NCBI RefSeq assembly: GCF_034262375.1
Contig: NZ_CP139558.1
Location: 6,014,001-6,078,000 of the forward strand
Source: Mucilaginibacter sabulilitoris
Lineage (GTDB): Bacteria; Bacteroidota; Bacteroidia; Sphingobacteriales; Sphingobacteriaceae
Reading direction: 5' to 3'
DNA length: 64,000 nucleotides
Shown: positions 9,500-18,703 of the stretch, piece by piece
Layout: the number at the start of each line of letters is the position of its first letter
How positions within the stretch are numbered: position 1 is the stretch's first letter
Program-made: the position numbers and the translations under genes
The notes under the pieces: model-generated
What the model saw: only the letters and a program-made list of their open reading frames with translations
Databases searched by the model: none
What the model was told of the DNA's origin: nothing

Positions 9500-11620
9500 A
9501 TGAAAAAAACAATTTCTTTATTGTTCCTCTGCACAGCAATGTTCCAGAGTTTATCCTCCTGCAAGAAAGCAGCCAGTTTAACTCCTGATGAAAAAAGCCA
9601 AGCCCGCGCAAAAACTGTTGCCGGTACTAATGCAATTATCCCTTATACATGGGATAATGTAACCATTGGGGGCGGCGGTTATGTTACCGGGATTGTGATC
9701 CACCCAACAACGGCAAACAGGATGTATATCCGTACCGATGTTGGCGGCGCTTATCATTGGGATGGTACTAATCAACGCTGGGTACAACTTCTTGACGGTA
9801 TGAGTCAAATCAGGGTAGATGGTATGGCACTTGACGCCAATAAGCCCGATCGCGTTTATTTGGCGCTTAATGATGGCGTTTACCGTTCTGATAATGTTGG
9901 GTCAAGCTGGACCAAAGTTATGTCTGCAACCTATAATGGTAATGGCGACATGCGCTGGACCGGCGAATGTTTAGCTGTTGATCCCCTCACCAGTACCGTA
10001 ATTTATGCGGGCACACGTTCAGACGGGCTTTATCGCAGCACCAATGAAGGTACCGCCTGGACTAAAATTACCAGCGTACCTAACGGCGGGGTAAATGGTG
10101 TGCGCACGGTTGTTGTTGATCCGGCTACTACAATAAGCAGCAGATCGGCAAAGGTTTATGTGGGTATTCCGGGTGCTGGTATTTATAGAAGCACCGATGG
10201 CGGAACAACTTTTGCTGCTTTGTCAGGTGCTCCGGTATCACCCAACAGGATGGCAGTGGTTGACGGAAATTTATATGTAGCACATTCCACCGGAGTTACT
10301 GTATGGAACGGCACAACCTGGAAAGACATCACTCCGGCAGGTGGCACAGGTAAAAATTATTGCGGTCTTTCAATTGAGGCATCAGATCATTTAAAAATAG
10401 CTGTGTGCCAAAGGTATTCAACCTTTAATAACCCCCTTTACCGTTCATCAGACGGAGGTACTACCTGGCAACAAATGAATACAGCTGCTTTACCTATAAC
10501 CAAAACTGTGGAACCTACATGGTGGCCAACAAGCTGGTTTTCAAGCGCTACCTCCAGTATTGCCTTTGACCCTCTTCATCATGGTGACCTTTATTATACC
10601 GACTGGTTTGGTATCTGGTATTTGTCAAACGCGTGGCAAGCAGGCTCTGTTGACTGGAGCACCCGCGAAAAAGGTCATGAAGAAACTGTAATATTAACTA
10701 TGGCTGCACCTCCAACCGGACCAGCTTTATATTCGGGTGCAGCCGACGTATTTGGCTTCCGCCATGACAATATCAACGCGTACCCATCAAGACTTTACAA
10801 TATTAATGAAGGCTTTAGCATCGCTTATTGCGAAAGTACTCCGGCAAACATCGCTATCCTTGGCGCATCGGGTAATGATGGCACTGGTACCATACTGGCT
10901 ACATCGGCCAATAGTGGCACCACCTGGACAACCCGCACACTCCCGGCTGGTGTTAAACTTGGCCGAATAGCAATATCGGCTACCAATCCTGATAAAATGG
11001 TTTATATAGCCGGCGGTACCAGCGGAGGTGTATACTACACCACTAATAGAGGTGCATCATGGGCCGCAGCTACCGGAGCACCGGTGGGTTCTGTAGCAGC
11101 AGTTGATGTTTGGAGTAAGGATTTTTCGATAGCTGCAGATTGTGTTGATGGCGATCGTTTTTATATATACAAATCAGGCTTCCTGTATGCCACCTCCAAC
11201 GGCGGAGCTTCATGGGCTCAACAAAATACTACCGCCATACCTGCAAAAAACACCTATTTATTTGTAACAGCAAGACCAGGTACAACCGGCGAAGTTTGGG
11301 TAAGTCTTGATGGTAACGGACTTTACAGAACCACGAACGGAGGCCAAACTTTTACTAAGATAAGTGCATTAACCACATCTACGGCGTTCTCATTCGGAGC
11401 ACCAGCTACAGGTACAAGTATTCCTGCAGCATATAGTTTTGGCACATTATCTGGCGTAAAAGGGATGTACCGCTCTACCGATCTTGGTGTAACCTGGGAC
11501 AGGGTTGATGGAACTCAAAAATTCCCTGCCGGTGTAAAGGTAATTGCCGCCGACAGACAAGTTTTTGGTAAGTTGTATGTAGGTACAGGTGGCCGCGGCG
11601 TATTATACGGTCAGCAATAA
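9500..11620 (+). CDS. GH74-like glycosidase (xyloglucanase-type tandem beta-propeller lipoprotein)
   Basis: A 706-residue lipoprotein. The signal ends in a lipobox (LSSCKK). The mature protein is a two-propeller array of BNR/Asp-box-type repeats (SDGGTTW, TNEGTAWTK, TNRGASW, TNGGQTFTK, TDLGVTWDR). Two GH74 signatures are visible: MYIRTDVGGAYHWD near the start (Asp80) and AADVFGFRHDN (Asp416), positions expected for the two catalytic aspartates of xyloglucan-specific endo-beta-1,4-glucanases. The family acts on xyloglucan, and a surface-anchored location is expected. The gene stands alone on the plus strand, bounded by a strong terminator, with no SusCD partner next to it. Xyloglucan specificity is inferred; related sialidase-fold proteins without activity also exist. 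Confidence 0.85.
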   Translation: MKKTISLLFLCTAMFQSLSSCKKAASLTPDEKSQARAKTVAGTNAIIPYTWDNVTIGGGGYVTGIVIHPTTANRMYIRTDVGGAYHWDGTNQRWVQLLDGMSQIRVDGMALDANKPDRVYLALNDGVYRSDNVGSSWTKVMSATYNGNGDMRWTGECLAVDPLTSTVIYAGTRSDGLYRSTNEGTAWTKITSVPNGGVNGVRTVVVDPATTISSRSAKVYVGIPGAGIYRSTDGGTTFAALSGAPVSPNRMAVVDGNLYVAHSTGVTVWNGTTWKDITPAGGTGKNYCGLSIEASDHLKIAVCQRYSTFNNPLYRSSDGGTTWQQMNTAALPITKTVEPTWWPTSWFSSATSSIAFDPLHHGDLYYTDWFGIWYLSNAWQAGSVDWSTREKGHEETVILTMAAPPTGPALYSGAADVFGFRHDNINAYPSRLYNINEGFSIAYCESTPANIAILGASGNDGTGTILATSANSGTTWTTRTLPAGVKLGRIAISATNPDKMVYIAGGTSGGVYYTTNRGASWAAATGAPVGSVAAVDVWSKDFSIAADCVDGDRFYIYKSGFLYATSNGGASWAQQNTTAIPAKNTYLFVTARPGTTGEVWVSLDGNGLYRTTNGGQTFTKISALTTSTAFSFGAPATGTSIPAAYSFGTLSGVKGMYRSTDLGVTWDRVDGTQKFPAGVKVIAADRQVFGKLYVGTGGRGVLYGQQ

Positions 11621-11638
11621 CTTAAACGGGATTATCAT

Positions 11639-11679
11639 AAAATAACAACAGCCGGTATTATACTGGCTGTTGTTATTTT
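11639..11679. terminator. Bidirectional intrinsic terminator
   Basis: An 18-bp inverted repeat with one G-T wobble and a five-base loop, running AAAATAACAACAGCCGGT then its complement ending in TTATTTT. A-run and T-run flanks on both sides fit termination of the converging GH74-like and glycerophosphodiesterase transcripts. Confidence 0.9.
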
Positions 11680-11698
11680 AATACAAACTGATTATGAA

Positions 11699-12640
11699 CT
11701 ATAATTTAGCCTTTCCCCAAAACTTTTTTTGCAAACCAGATTCAGGCATAATTGATTTTATAGCCGTTGCCACTTCAATGGGCAAATCAGATTCAAGAAT
11801 ATCAGCACCCATGGTAAATGTTTCGCGATAATGGGTAGCACGCTCGGCAGAGTCTTTTAATTTATCATAAGACGGGGCTGCCGAAATCATGCACATTACT
11901 CCCTTTGCATGCAACAGATCAAGCAATTCCTTATTTTCGGGTTTATTGGTTGGACCAATATAGGCTATCATGTTTTTCCAGGGAACACCGGCTTTTTCGT
12001 AAGTGTAAAATGCTTCCTTTGTCAGCACAAATGCCGACATCATATTTTTAGGGTTATTATCATAATAGAACCGGGCCTGCTGCGCATTATGTACGGTGAG
12101 CATTACTTCATCATTTTTGCACTCTTTTAATATTTTAGCAGTCATTTCAAGCGGCACGTCCTTGTGGTCAAGGTTTAGTACAGTCTTACCCTTACTCCAT
12201 AGTATTACATCTTTAAGGGTGGGTATTTTATAGTCGGTAACATTTCCTTGCGGGTCTTTTAATCTGAATTGCTGTAGCTCCGCAAAGGTGTAATCAGAAA
12301 CTTTGCCTTTGCCGGTTGTTGTGCGGTCAAGCGTCTCATCGTGCATTAAAACAACCACACTATCTTTAGTTAATCTCGGGTCTATCTCAAAAAAGGCAGG
12401 TGTGTGTTTAAGCGTATTTTCAAAAGTGGCACCGCAATTTTCAGGATATCCAGTAGTTGTTCCCCCGCGGTGACCGCTAATCACCGGCATATCTTTACCA
12501 GTATGCTTAAAATACTGCTGAAACTCATTAGCACTTTTAAAATGAAGCGTATTTATTTCGGTTTGCGCAGATGAAACTTTGGCTGTTACAACTAACAGCA
12601 GGCAGGATAAAAATACTTTGGTAGATGATAACCTGTTCAT
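11699..12640 (-). CDS. Secreted glycerophosphodiester phosphodiesterase family protein
   Basis: A 313-residue GDPD-family enzyme with a signal peptide (VFLSCLLLVVTAKVSSAQ). The family hydrolyses glycerophosphodiesters to glycerol-3-phosphate and an alcohol. Catalytic motifs are visible: ISGHRGG, the PENCGATFENTL segment, FEIDPRLTKDSVVVLMHDETLDRTT with the E-x-D metal ligands and the HD pair, then VLNLDHKD. It is the last gene of the six-gene operon running from 18454, 14 bases after the histidine phosphatase. The periplasmic location suggests that it may release the polyol or alcohol imported by the operon's transporter; this is inference. The C-terminus ends at a shared terminator. Confidence 0.88.
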   Translation of the reverse strand: MNRLSSTKVFLSCLLLVVTAKVSSAQTEINTLHFKSANEFQQYFKHTGKDMPVISGHRGGTTTGYPENCGATFENTLKHTPAFFEIDPRLTKDSVVVLMHDETLDRTTTGKGKVSDYTFAELQQFRLKDPQGNVTDYKIPTLKDVILWSKGKTVLNLDHKDVPLEMTAKILKECKNDEVMLTVHNAQQARFYYDNNPKNMMSAFVLTKEAFYTYEKAGVPWKNMIAYIGPTNKPENKELLDLLHAKGVMCMISAAPSYDKLKDSAERATHYRETFTMGADILESDLPIEVATAIKSIMPESGLQKKFWGKAKL

Positions 12641-12654
12641 GGTTTTAATATAAT

Positions 12655-13248
12655 TTATGCGTTTAATCTTTTCAGTGTAATTTCGCCGGTATCATCCAGC
12701 TCAAAAAAAGTGATTGCGGAATTTTCCTGGAATATCCTTCTATAGTTTTTTAATTCCATACCTAACTTATAGGCCATATACAAGCGGTTTATGCCATTAT
12801 GCGCTACCACTACGATGGTTTGGTTTGCATGTTTTTGCAGCATTTCATTAAAAAAGGAGTCTACTCTTTCAATAACCTCGGCCCCGGTTTCGCCAGTGCC
12901 TCCGGCTTTCGCATTTGCAGGGTCACTCATCCATGCCTCCCATAAAGATGGCTCTTCGGCTATAAACTCTTCCTTTGTTTTACCTTCCCATGTACCAAAA
13001 TCAACCTCAATAATACGTTCATCTGTTTGTACCTGTTTGCTTTCTGTAGCTATCTGGGCTGTGAGGCAGGCCCTGCTCAATGGTGATGAGTAAACCGCGT
13101 TAAATTTTTCATCCTTTAATTGGTGAAATACATTTACGGCCTGTTTTATTCCCTTATTGGTCAGGCTGGCATCTGTTCGGCCGCAGTAGCGGTTGCCATC
13201 GGCATTATAAGTAGTTTCACCATGCCTTAATAAGTAAACGCTAAGCAT
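12655..13248 (-). CDS. Histidine phosphatase superfamily protein (phosphoglycerate-mutase fold)
   Basis: A cytoplasmic phosphatase of about 197 residues. The catalytic RHGE motif is in YLLRHGETTYN at the N-terminus, the SSPLSRACLTAQIA arginine segment follows, and the second catalytic histidine is in VVVAHNGINRL. These are the hallmarks of acid phosphatases and cofactor-dependent mutases of the superfamily; small members in sugar operons are usually phosphatases. The ATG at 13248 is preceded five bases upstream by an AGGAGG Shine-Dalgarno sequence inside the end of the kinase gene, which is unusually strong for Bacteroidota, and overlaps that gene by 8 bases. An in-operon phosphatase next to two kinases suggests that a phosphorylated intermediate is dephosphorylated late in the pathway. 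Confidence 0.88.
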   Translation of the reverse strand: MLSVYLLRHGETTYNADGNRYCGRTDASLTNKGIKQAVNVFHQLKDEKFNAVYSSPLSRACLTAQIATESKQVQTDERIIEVDFGTWEGKTKEEFIAEEPSLWEAWMSDPANAKAGGTGETGAEVIERVDSFFNEMLQKHANQTIVVVAHNGINRLYMAYKLGMELKNYRRIFQENSAITFFELDDTGEITLKRLNA

Positions 13249-14695
13249 CAATGCCTCCTTTTATATATCCCTTTTGTTGCATAACAGCAATAAATTCACG
13301 GTAATTGGCCTCATATTGTTCTGCCAGTTCTTTTTCAGGGTGAATCTCCTTTTCAATTAATACCATTTGTTTAACAGCCTCTGTTAACGAGCCATAATAC
13401 GTTTTTGAAGTAGCCAGCATGGCCGCCCCCATTGCTCCGGATACATGTTTCATTTTATAAACAGGCTTATTGAGCACGTTACTCCTGATCCTGAGCCAGG
13501 TATCGCTGTTGCTGGCCCCTCCTGCCGTATAAATCGCATTCACCTTTTCGCCCGATAATTGTTCTATCATTTCATAAGTATACCGTTCCAGGTAAGCAAC
13601 ACCTTCCATATTTGCGGCGAACTGTTCTTCCCTGGTTAATCCTTCCGGCTCAAAGCCCCGGGCCTGCGGCGCTATAAAGGGAAAACGTTCTCCCTCCTGC
13701 CTTAGCGGGTAAGCTATATGACGCGTTGGGATAAGCCGCCCTGCCTGTTCATTTAAGTTAAGCAGATCGTCGCCAAACTCATTGGTAACCCAATCGGCCC
13801 CGGTATTACTGGCTCCCCCGGGCATCCAGTAACCTTCTGGGTGCCTGTGGCTATATAAACGGCCATGGGGATCAGGAACTTCATTTTTAGTTACTCCCTT
13901 TATTACCATAGTTGTGCCAATGGTGGTATTCCACTCGCCGGGGTTTATAGCGCCAGATGCTATTTGCGATGCGCAACCATCTGTAATGCCTGCTGTAATT
14001 TTCACCGTTTTGGGCAAACCAAGTTCATTTGCTATATATGCTGTAATAGTGCCAATTACTGTTCCTGATGGTACCACCTGCGGTAACCATTCTTTTTTTA
14101 ATGGAAGCCGGGTGTATAAATATTCGGGCCACTCATACTTACTAACGTCATAACCTGATTTGAATGCATTTGTATAATCGGTAACACCCCAAACATTACT
14201 GAGCATACCGGTAACAAAATCTGCCGCATGTATCCATTTAGCAATCTTAGCCGCCTTTTCGGGATAGGTTTCCTGAAACCATATCATTTTAGCTAAACCG
14301 CTCGAAAAGTTGAAAGCAGTATAACCATGATGGTGATATTTTACTGCGGCAGCGGTGCATTTCTCTGCCTGATGAACAGATCGTTTATCACTGTACATAA
14401 TAGCATTATGAAGCGGCTGATTATTTTCATCTAAAGGAATTACTGTACCCGATGTAGAGGTTACCGCAATAGCTTCTATATTACCAGCGATGGCTTGTGC
14501 TTCTTCACCTTGCAGCAAAGCAGATAATGAGCGGTAGCAAGCATCCCACCATTCTTTAGGCGATTGCTCTTCTCTTGATTGATCATTTAACGGGAACACT
14601 TGCTCCGCCGACGAGATGATATCACCTTTTGCATCTGCCAAAACAACTCTTGCTCCCTGTGTACCAATATCTATCCCTATAAAATATGATTCCAT
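13241..14695 (-). CDS. FGGY-family carbohydrate kinase (D-ribulokinase-like)
   Basis: A 484-residue FGGY sugar kinase. The N-terminal phosphate motif is FIGIDIGTQGARVVLAD, the catalytic aspartate is in AGITDGCASQIASGA (Asp239), the phosphate-2 motif is WNTTIGTTMVIKG and the adenosine motif is YTAGGASNSDTWLRI. The segments GTQGARVV and LYSHRHPEGYWMPGGASNTGADW recall the plant/cyanobacterial XK-1 group of D-ribulokinases; I base this on memory and it is the least certain part. The ATG overlaps the stop of the neighbouring kinase by one base (TGATG), so translation is probably coupled. Two non-identical FGGY kinases side by side imply two phosphorylatable substrates or a split function. Confidence 0.9.
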   Translation of the reverse strand: MESYFIGIDIGTQGARVVLADAKGDIISSAEQVFPLNDQSREEQSPKEWWDACYRSLSALLQGEEAQAIAGNIEAIAVTSTSGTVIPLDENNQPLHNAIMYSDKRSVHQAEKCTAAAVKYHHHGYTAFNFSSGLAKMIWFQETYPEKAAKIAKWIHAADFVTGMLSNVWGVTDYTNAFKSGYDVSKYEWPEYLYTRLPLKKEWLPQVVPSGTVIGTITAYIANELGLPKTVKITAGITDGCASQIASGAINPGEWNTTIGTTMVIKGVTKNEVPDPHGRLYSHRHPEGYWMPGGASNTGADWVTNEFGDDLLNLNEQAGRLIPTRHIAYPLRQEGERFPFIAPQARGFEPEGLTREEQFAANMEGVAYLERYTYEMIEQLSGEKVNAIYTAGGASNSDTWLRIRSNVLNKPVYKMKHVSGAMGAAMLATSKTYYGSLTEAVKQMVLIEKEIHPEKELAEQYEANYREFIAVMQQKGYIKGGIDA

Positions 14696-16143
14696 CAACT
14701 CAATATCTCTTTAAATGACGAACGGGTCCTTTTCCATTCATTGTATAGTAACTTATAATGGGCCCTCTCTGCGGGTTCAACAACCTCAAGGATTACTGCC
14801 GGGGGCTGCGCCTTTCCAAGTGCTTTGTTACATATTAAAACACCTCCCACTACCGATGACTGGCGGTAGCTGTTGCGGATAATTACTCTTTTATTTAAAA
14901 GTGCCGCTATAAACTGCCGCAACGTGTGGCTCTGAACTCCACCTCCACATGCCCATATATAATCCTGCTCATGAGCGCTTACACTATTTAATGTTTTATA
15001 ATTTTCACAGATACTGCAGGCTATATCCCAAAGCGTGGCCCACACAAAACTTGCCCGGGTTAACTGATGTGAAACCGGGGCATCAAAAATAAAACCGCCC
15101 TTTGTTAATGGTGCCTTTTCATCTGCCAGTAATGATCCGAGGGAGGCTATACATTGAAAACTATTTACTTCTGTTAATTCCTGTTCAATAACATCGTAGC
15201 TTTCATTGGGATAAAAAATTTCCTTTAACCGCTGATAGTTTAACCCGGTTACACCGGCATTAGCCTCAAACATAAAACTGTTTTCATTGGTATGCCTGCC
15301 CGTCCAGGTACGCTCTTTTTCGTCAGTAACGTATTGGCTGGTAAGTTTTATAATGGGTGTTGTTGTCCCTGATACAATTACTACATCATTTGTCTCGGGG
15401 CATGTACTCATAATCGCCAGCTGGGTATCGCCGCCGCCTACAATTATCTGAGCGTCGGCTGACACCCGAAGATTTACCGCCTGTTCGTTAGTTATTGTTC
15501 CCAGGATCGTACCAGAGTCCGTAAGCGGAGGCAGTACAGACGGATTTATATTAAAAACACCACAAAGGTCTGTAGACCAGCTCTTCCCCTCTACATCGTA
15601 CAACAGAGTTTCAGATGCCTGGGAGTGTTCATAATGAACGACCCCGCTCAGCATGTACTCTATCCAGTCGCTTATACTCAAGAAAGTAGAAAAATCTTCC
15701 CATATATCTTTCCGCCTTTCACGGATACCCACAATTTTCATAGCAGAAAAAAGCGATGTGGGATAACGCCCGGTTAACTGGTAAACGTGGCTTTTATCTC
15801 TGATCATATCCTCCCACTCCCGGCCACGGTGATCAATATTTGGCAAGCCGATTTGCGAATTACCATTTTTGTCGAGCAATACAATTCCTTCTCGCTGGCT
15901 GGTAGCGGTTAATGCTTTAATAAGTACATCGCCGGCCTGGCTCAGAGCGTTTTTTGTAAGGTGCGAAACCTGTTCCCAAAGCTGTTGTGTGTCAAAATAA
16001 AGCGCTTCAGGATAATTTATGTCTTTATGATATATGATATTTTCACGGTCGATACCCAATATCTCGCCGGTAACATCCGTTACTGCTACCCGTACGTTCC
16101 CGGTTCCTATATCAATTACAATATATGCTTCCTTAGATATCAT
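14695..16143 (-). CDS. FGGY-family carbohydrate kinase (YoaC-like)
   Basis: A 482-residue FGGY kinase. Its N-terminal motif is AYIVIDIGTGNVRVAVTD, the substrate-side segment is TATSQREGIVLLD, the catalytic aspartate is in IIVGGGDTQLAIMS (Asp239), the phosphate-2 region is VVIVSGTTTPIIK and the C-terminal adenosine motif is WACGGGVQSHTLRQFIAALLNK. The protein, together with the dehydrogenase just upstream (six-base gap) and the MFS transporter, resembles Bacillus subtilis YoaC, YoaD and YoaB, whose substrate is not established. It is only distantly similar to the second kinase at 13241-14695, so the pair did not arise by recent duplication. Confidence 0.88.
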   Translation of the reverse strand: MISKEAYIVIDIGTGNVRVAVTDVTGEILGIDRENIIYHKDINYPEALYFDTQQLWEQVSHLTKNALSQAGDVLIKALTATSQREGIVLLDKNGNSQIGLPNIDHRGREWEDMIRDKSHVYQLTGRYPTSLFSAMKIVGIRERRKDIWEDFSTFLSISDWIEYMLSGVVHYEHSQASETLLYDVEGKSWSTDLCGVFNINPSVLPPLTDSGTILGTITNEQAVNLRVSADAQIIVGGGDTQLAIMSTCPETNDVVIVSGTTTPIIKLTSQYVTDEKERTWTGRHTNENSFMFEANAGVTGLNYQRLKEIFYPNESYDVIEQELTEVNSFQCIASLGSLLADEKAPLTKGGFIFDAPVSHQLTRASFVWATLWDIACSICENYKTLNSVSAHEQDYIWACGGGVQSHTLRQFIAALLNKRVIIRNSYRQSSVVGGVLICNKALGKAQPPAVILEVVEPAERAHYKLLYNEWKRTRSSFKEILS

Positions 16144-16149
16144 TCCTGG

Positions 16150-17133
16150 TCAGGCTATTTTTTTCTTCGTGCTGTTGCTATTTCCGTTTAATGAAGCCCA
16201 ATTCAAGATCCTTTCATTTAAAATATCAACATGATGATCCTCTACTTCGTGGGTAGCACCCGCGGTATGGGGCGTTGCCAAAACATGAGGGTGATTGATC
16301 AGGCGATAATCTTTCTGATCTGGTGGCTCAAAATCAAACACATCAAGCACAGCGCCCCTGATCTTGTTATTTTCTATCGCGTTGAGCAGATCGTCGCGCT
16401 TTACCACGCTGGCCCTTGCGGTATTCACGAATATGGCTTCCGGTTTCATTATGGAAATTAATTTTTCATCAATCATACCAATTGTTTGGTCGTTAACCGG
16501 TAAATGAATTGAAACAATATCGCTACTTTTAAAAACATCTTCCAGTGAGGTTTTATAATAGTCGGTGTTCGGGCTTTCGATATAAGGATCATAAAACTTG
16601 ATTTGGCATGGAAAGTTTTTAACCATTTCCGCAATTCTTTGCCCCACTGCTCCAAAGCCAACCATTCCAATTGTTTTACCAGCCAGTTCGTTACCTTTAA
16701 ATTGAAGATATGAAGTATGAGCTCCTTCCTCCCAGTTTTCGCCGGTTAACCATTGCCAGCTGGGGATGGTGTTACGCAGCAGATTAATTACGTTAGCTAT
16801 AAATAGTTCGGCAACAGCCTGGGCATTACGCGCTGGTGTATAAAATACTTGTATTCCACTCTTTTTGGCCGCCTCCAGGTCAACATTTGACGGAGTACCC
16901 CGGCAAACACCTATAAATTGCAGCTCCGGGTGAAGGTTTATAACATTAGCTGTTACATTATCGTGTTCGGTAATTAAAGCATCAGCACGCGTTTCATCAA
17001 TCAACTTATTTAGTTCAGTTTCGTTAAATGCCCTGCCATTATCTTTCCAGGGTTTGTAAATAACTTCGCCGAATTTACCGGAAAGTATGTCCTGTCCTTT
17101 TTGATTATACGGGGCTGTTATCAGTATCCTCAT
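16150..17133 (-). CDS. D-isomer-specific 2-hydroxyacid dehydrogenase (YoaD-like)
   Basis: A 327-residue NAD-dependent dehydrogenase related to phosphoglycerate dehydrogenase. The substrate domain is split around the nucleotide domain. The Rossmann motif is KTIGMVGFGAVGQRIAEMV, followed by the aspartate that selects NAD (KFYDPYIE). Catalytic residues are visible: Arg in VNTARASVVKRDDLL, Glu in VLDVFDFEPP and His in ATPHTAGATHEVEDHH. It should oxidise a 2-hydroxyacid or its phosphate, or reduce the corresponding 2-keto acid. It lies 43 bases after the transporter gene and six before the YoaC-like kinase. The combination points to a sugar-acid intermediate rather than a plain pentose route. Confidence 0.9.
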   Translation of the reverse strand: MRILITAPYNQKGQDILSGKFGEVIYKPWKDNGRAFNETELNKLIDETRADALITEHDNVTANVINLHPELQFIGVCRGTPSNVDLEAAKKSGIQVFYTPARNAQAVAELFIANVINLLRNTIPSWQWLTGENWEEGAHTSYLQFKGNELAGKTIGMVGFGAVGQRIAEMVKNFPCQIKFYDPYIESPNTDYYKTSLEDVFKSSDIVSIHLPVNDQTIGMIDEKLISIMKPEAIFVNTARASVVKRDDLLNAIENNKIRGAVLDVFDFEPPDQKDYRLINHPHVLATPHTAGATHEVEDHHVDILNERILNWASLNGNSNSTKKKIA

Positions 17134-17176
17134 ATTTGTTTATATGTATTTTATTAGTAAATTTTTCAAGGGGATT

Positions 17177-18454
17177 TTACTCTGATTTGAGTATAATATC
17201 AGGCACTTTTTTTAAGGAATGTGCCGTTTTTGCATTATCAGGCAGCGAAATATACTTGGTTAACAGGGCACTGATAAAATACAGGCTGGCTAATATCCAA
17301 ACCACGCCTTCGTTACCAACAGTTCCTATGAAAATCCCGACTATGGCCGGGCCAACAAAAACGGCCAAACCGGCACCCAGATTTAATACGGCCATGGCTG
17401 CACCTTTATCTTTTTTAACAAGCGACGGTACAAGCGCCGATAGCGGTACATAACCGGCCAGCAAAGCGCCCCACAATACGCCGCTCAGCATTACCAGCCA
17501 AAAACTACCTCCAAATAAAACCGGAGAATAATAAAAGAGCAGGGTTGTTAAAGCGCAACCCACCCCACCAAACCACATCACGGTATTTTTCCATCCAAAA
17601 CCATCGCCAACAAAGCCAAAAATTAAATTGAATGCGATGTTAGCCGTAAAGATGGTTCCCCAAATTTGCAGCCATGCGGTAGTTGAAAACCCATGGGCAG
17701 CCATATAAGTTGGCAGAAATACCGGAAAAGCAAACTGCGCGGTTGTATTGATAATGCGTACAATACCGCCAAGCAAAACTTTAGGCTCTTCCCTCATAAT
17801 AGTGAGCCCCTTGGCCAGTTCTTCAGATTTACTTACCGTTCCCTCGCCGGCCTTAAACTTATCTGTATTTAATACCAGCGCGAAAAAGGCGCCCAATACA
17901 ACCCAGAATATAGAACTCCATAGTGTATTCAGATAACCAAGGTGCTCAATTGCCCAACTTGAGTAGTAAGCGCCAAAAACGTTTAAACCGCCGGTAAAAA
18001 CAAACCAGAACCACCCTACCGCCGTACCCAATTTTTGCTGAGGGCTCCTGTAGGTTATCCAAACTAAAAACGAGTAGGCAAAAAGCGGGTAACCGAATCC
18101 CCTTATAGCGTAAGTGATCAGCATAACCGGAAAATGCAGTTCGGGCATGCCGTAACCTACAAAACCAATTGTACCTAAAATATATAGCAAGATACCTGCA
18201 AGCATGGTTTTTTTTGGCCCATAACCCTCGGCCAAAACACCGGAAAACCAGGATGAAATAGCTATAGTTATCCCGTATACGGTAAACAATGATGCGGACT
18301 GCTGTATAGTTAATCCCCTACCCAAAAGGTACGGACTTAACCATCCCTGTTCAACACCATCACCCATCATAAAAATAAGGATACCCAGGTAACCCCAGGC
18401 AAGGTGCTTTGGAATACCCGCTTTATCAAGTACAGATTTACCCGAATGAGTCAT
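17177..18454 (-). CDS. MFS transporter of the polyol-permease type
   Basis: A 425-residue major facilitator with about 12 predicted membrane helices. The N-terminal segment GILIFMMGDGVEQGWLSPYLLGRGLTIQQSASLFTVYGI and the following helices (SSWFSGVLAEGYGPKKTMLAG) resemble the ribitol/D-arabinitol permease group (RbtT, DalT) and B. subtilis YoaB. The typical loop 2-3 motif is partly conserved as AEGYGPKKT. It is the first gene of the minus-strand operon and is divergent from the DeoR-type regulator, so it probably imports the inducer. Substrate is likely a polyol or a related small sugar derivative, by family analogy only. Confidence 0.88.
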   Translation of the reverse strand: MTHSGKSVLDKAGIPKHLAWGYLGILIFMMGDGVEQGWLSPYLLGRGLTIQQSASLFTVYGITIAISSWFSGVLAEGYGPKKTMLAGILLYILGTIGFVGYGMPELHFPVMLITYAIRGFGYPLFAYSFLVWITYRSPQQKLGTAVGWFWFVFTGGLNVFGAYYSSWAIEHLGYLNTLWSSIFWVVLGAFFALVLNTDKFKAGEGTVSKSEELAKGLTIMREEPKVLLGGIVRIINTTAQFAFPVFLPTYMAAHGFSTTAWLQIWGTIFTANIAFNLIFGFVGDGFGWKNTVMWFGGVGCALTTLLFYYSPVLFGGSFWLVMLSGVLWGALLAGYVPLSALVPSLVKKDKGAAMAVLNLGAGLAVFVGPAIVGIFIGTVGNEGVVWILASLYFISALLTKYISLPDNAKTAHSLKKVPDIILKSE

Positions 18455-18627
18455 CTCTTTTATTTTTAGTTTATTATTAGTTGATTAAAAAAGGCTAAAA
18501 GACGGCATTTGGTATTACCATCCTGTTAGGTTTATTTTAATTAAAAAGACGTTAAAGCATCAATTAATCATAAACAAATTAAACATTTTAAACTTAATAA
18601 AACAAAATTAAATTAAAATAAATATTT

Positions 18628-18662
18628 TGAAATGCAAATTTCATACAAACTAAAAGGTTTGT
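18628..18662. promoter_or_regulatory. Two adjacent inverted repeats, candidate DeoR-family operator
   Basis: Within the 249-base divergent region between the transporter and the regulator lie two perfect inverted repeats: TGAAAT-gcaa-ATTTCA at 18628-18643 and ACAAAC-taaaag-GTTTGT at 18645-18662. They directly precede the regulator's start by about 40-75 bases. The second overlaps a TTTG at 18658-18661, with TATTTTTA 16 bases further on, which could be a weak promoter for the regulator gene. DeoR-family repressors often bind such sites in divergent promoters; binding here is inferred. Confidence 0.45.
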
Positions 18663-18703
18663 TAACATTATTTTTTCTATTTTTAGATCATATTTCTGAA
18701 TAA

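Noticed and set aside
12655..13248. Glycolytic phosphoglycerate mutase
   Set aside because: It is only about 197 residues, lies in a sugar-kinase operon and fits the small histidine-phosphatase group better.
18455..18703. SAM riboswitch upstream of the yoa-like operon, as I recall for B. subtilis yoaDCB
   Set aside because: The divergent region is short and AT-rich, with no S-box-like stems; a DeoR-type regulator with inverted repeats is a better explanation.
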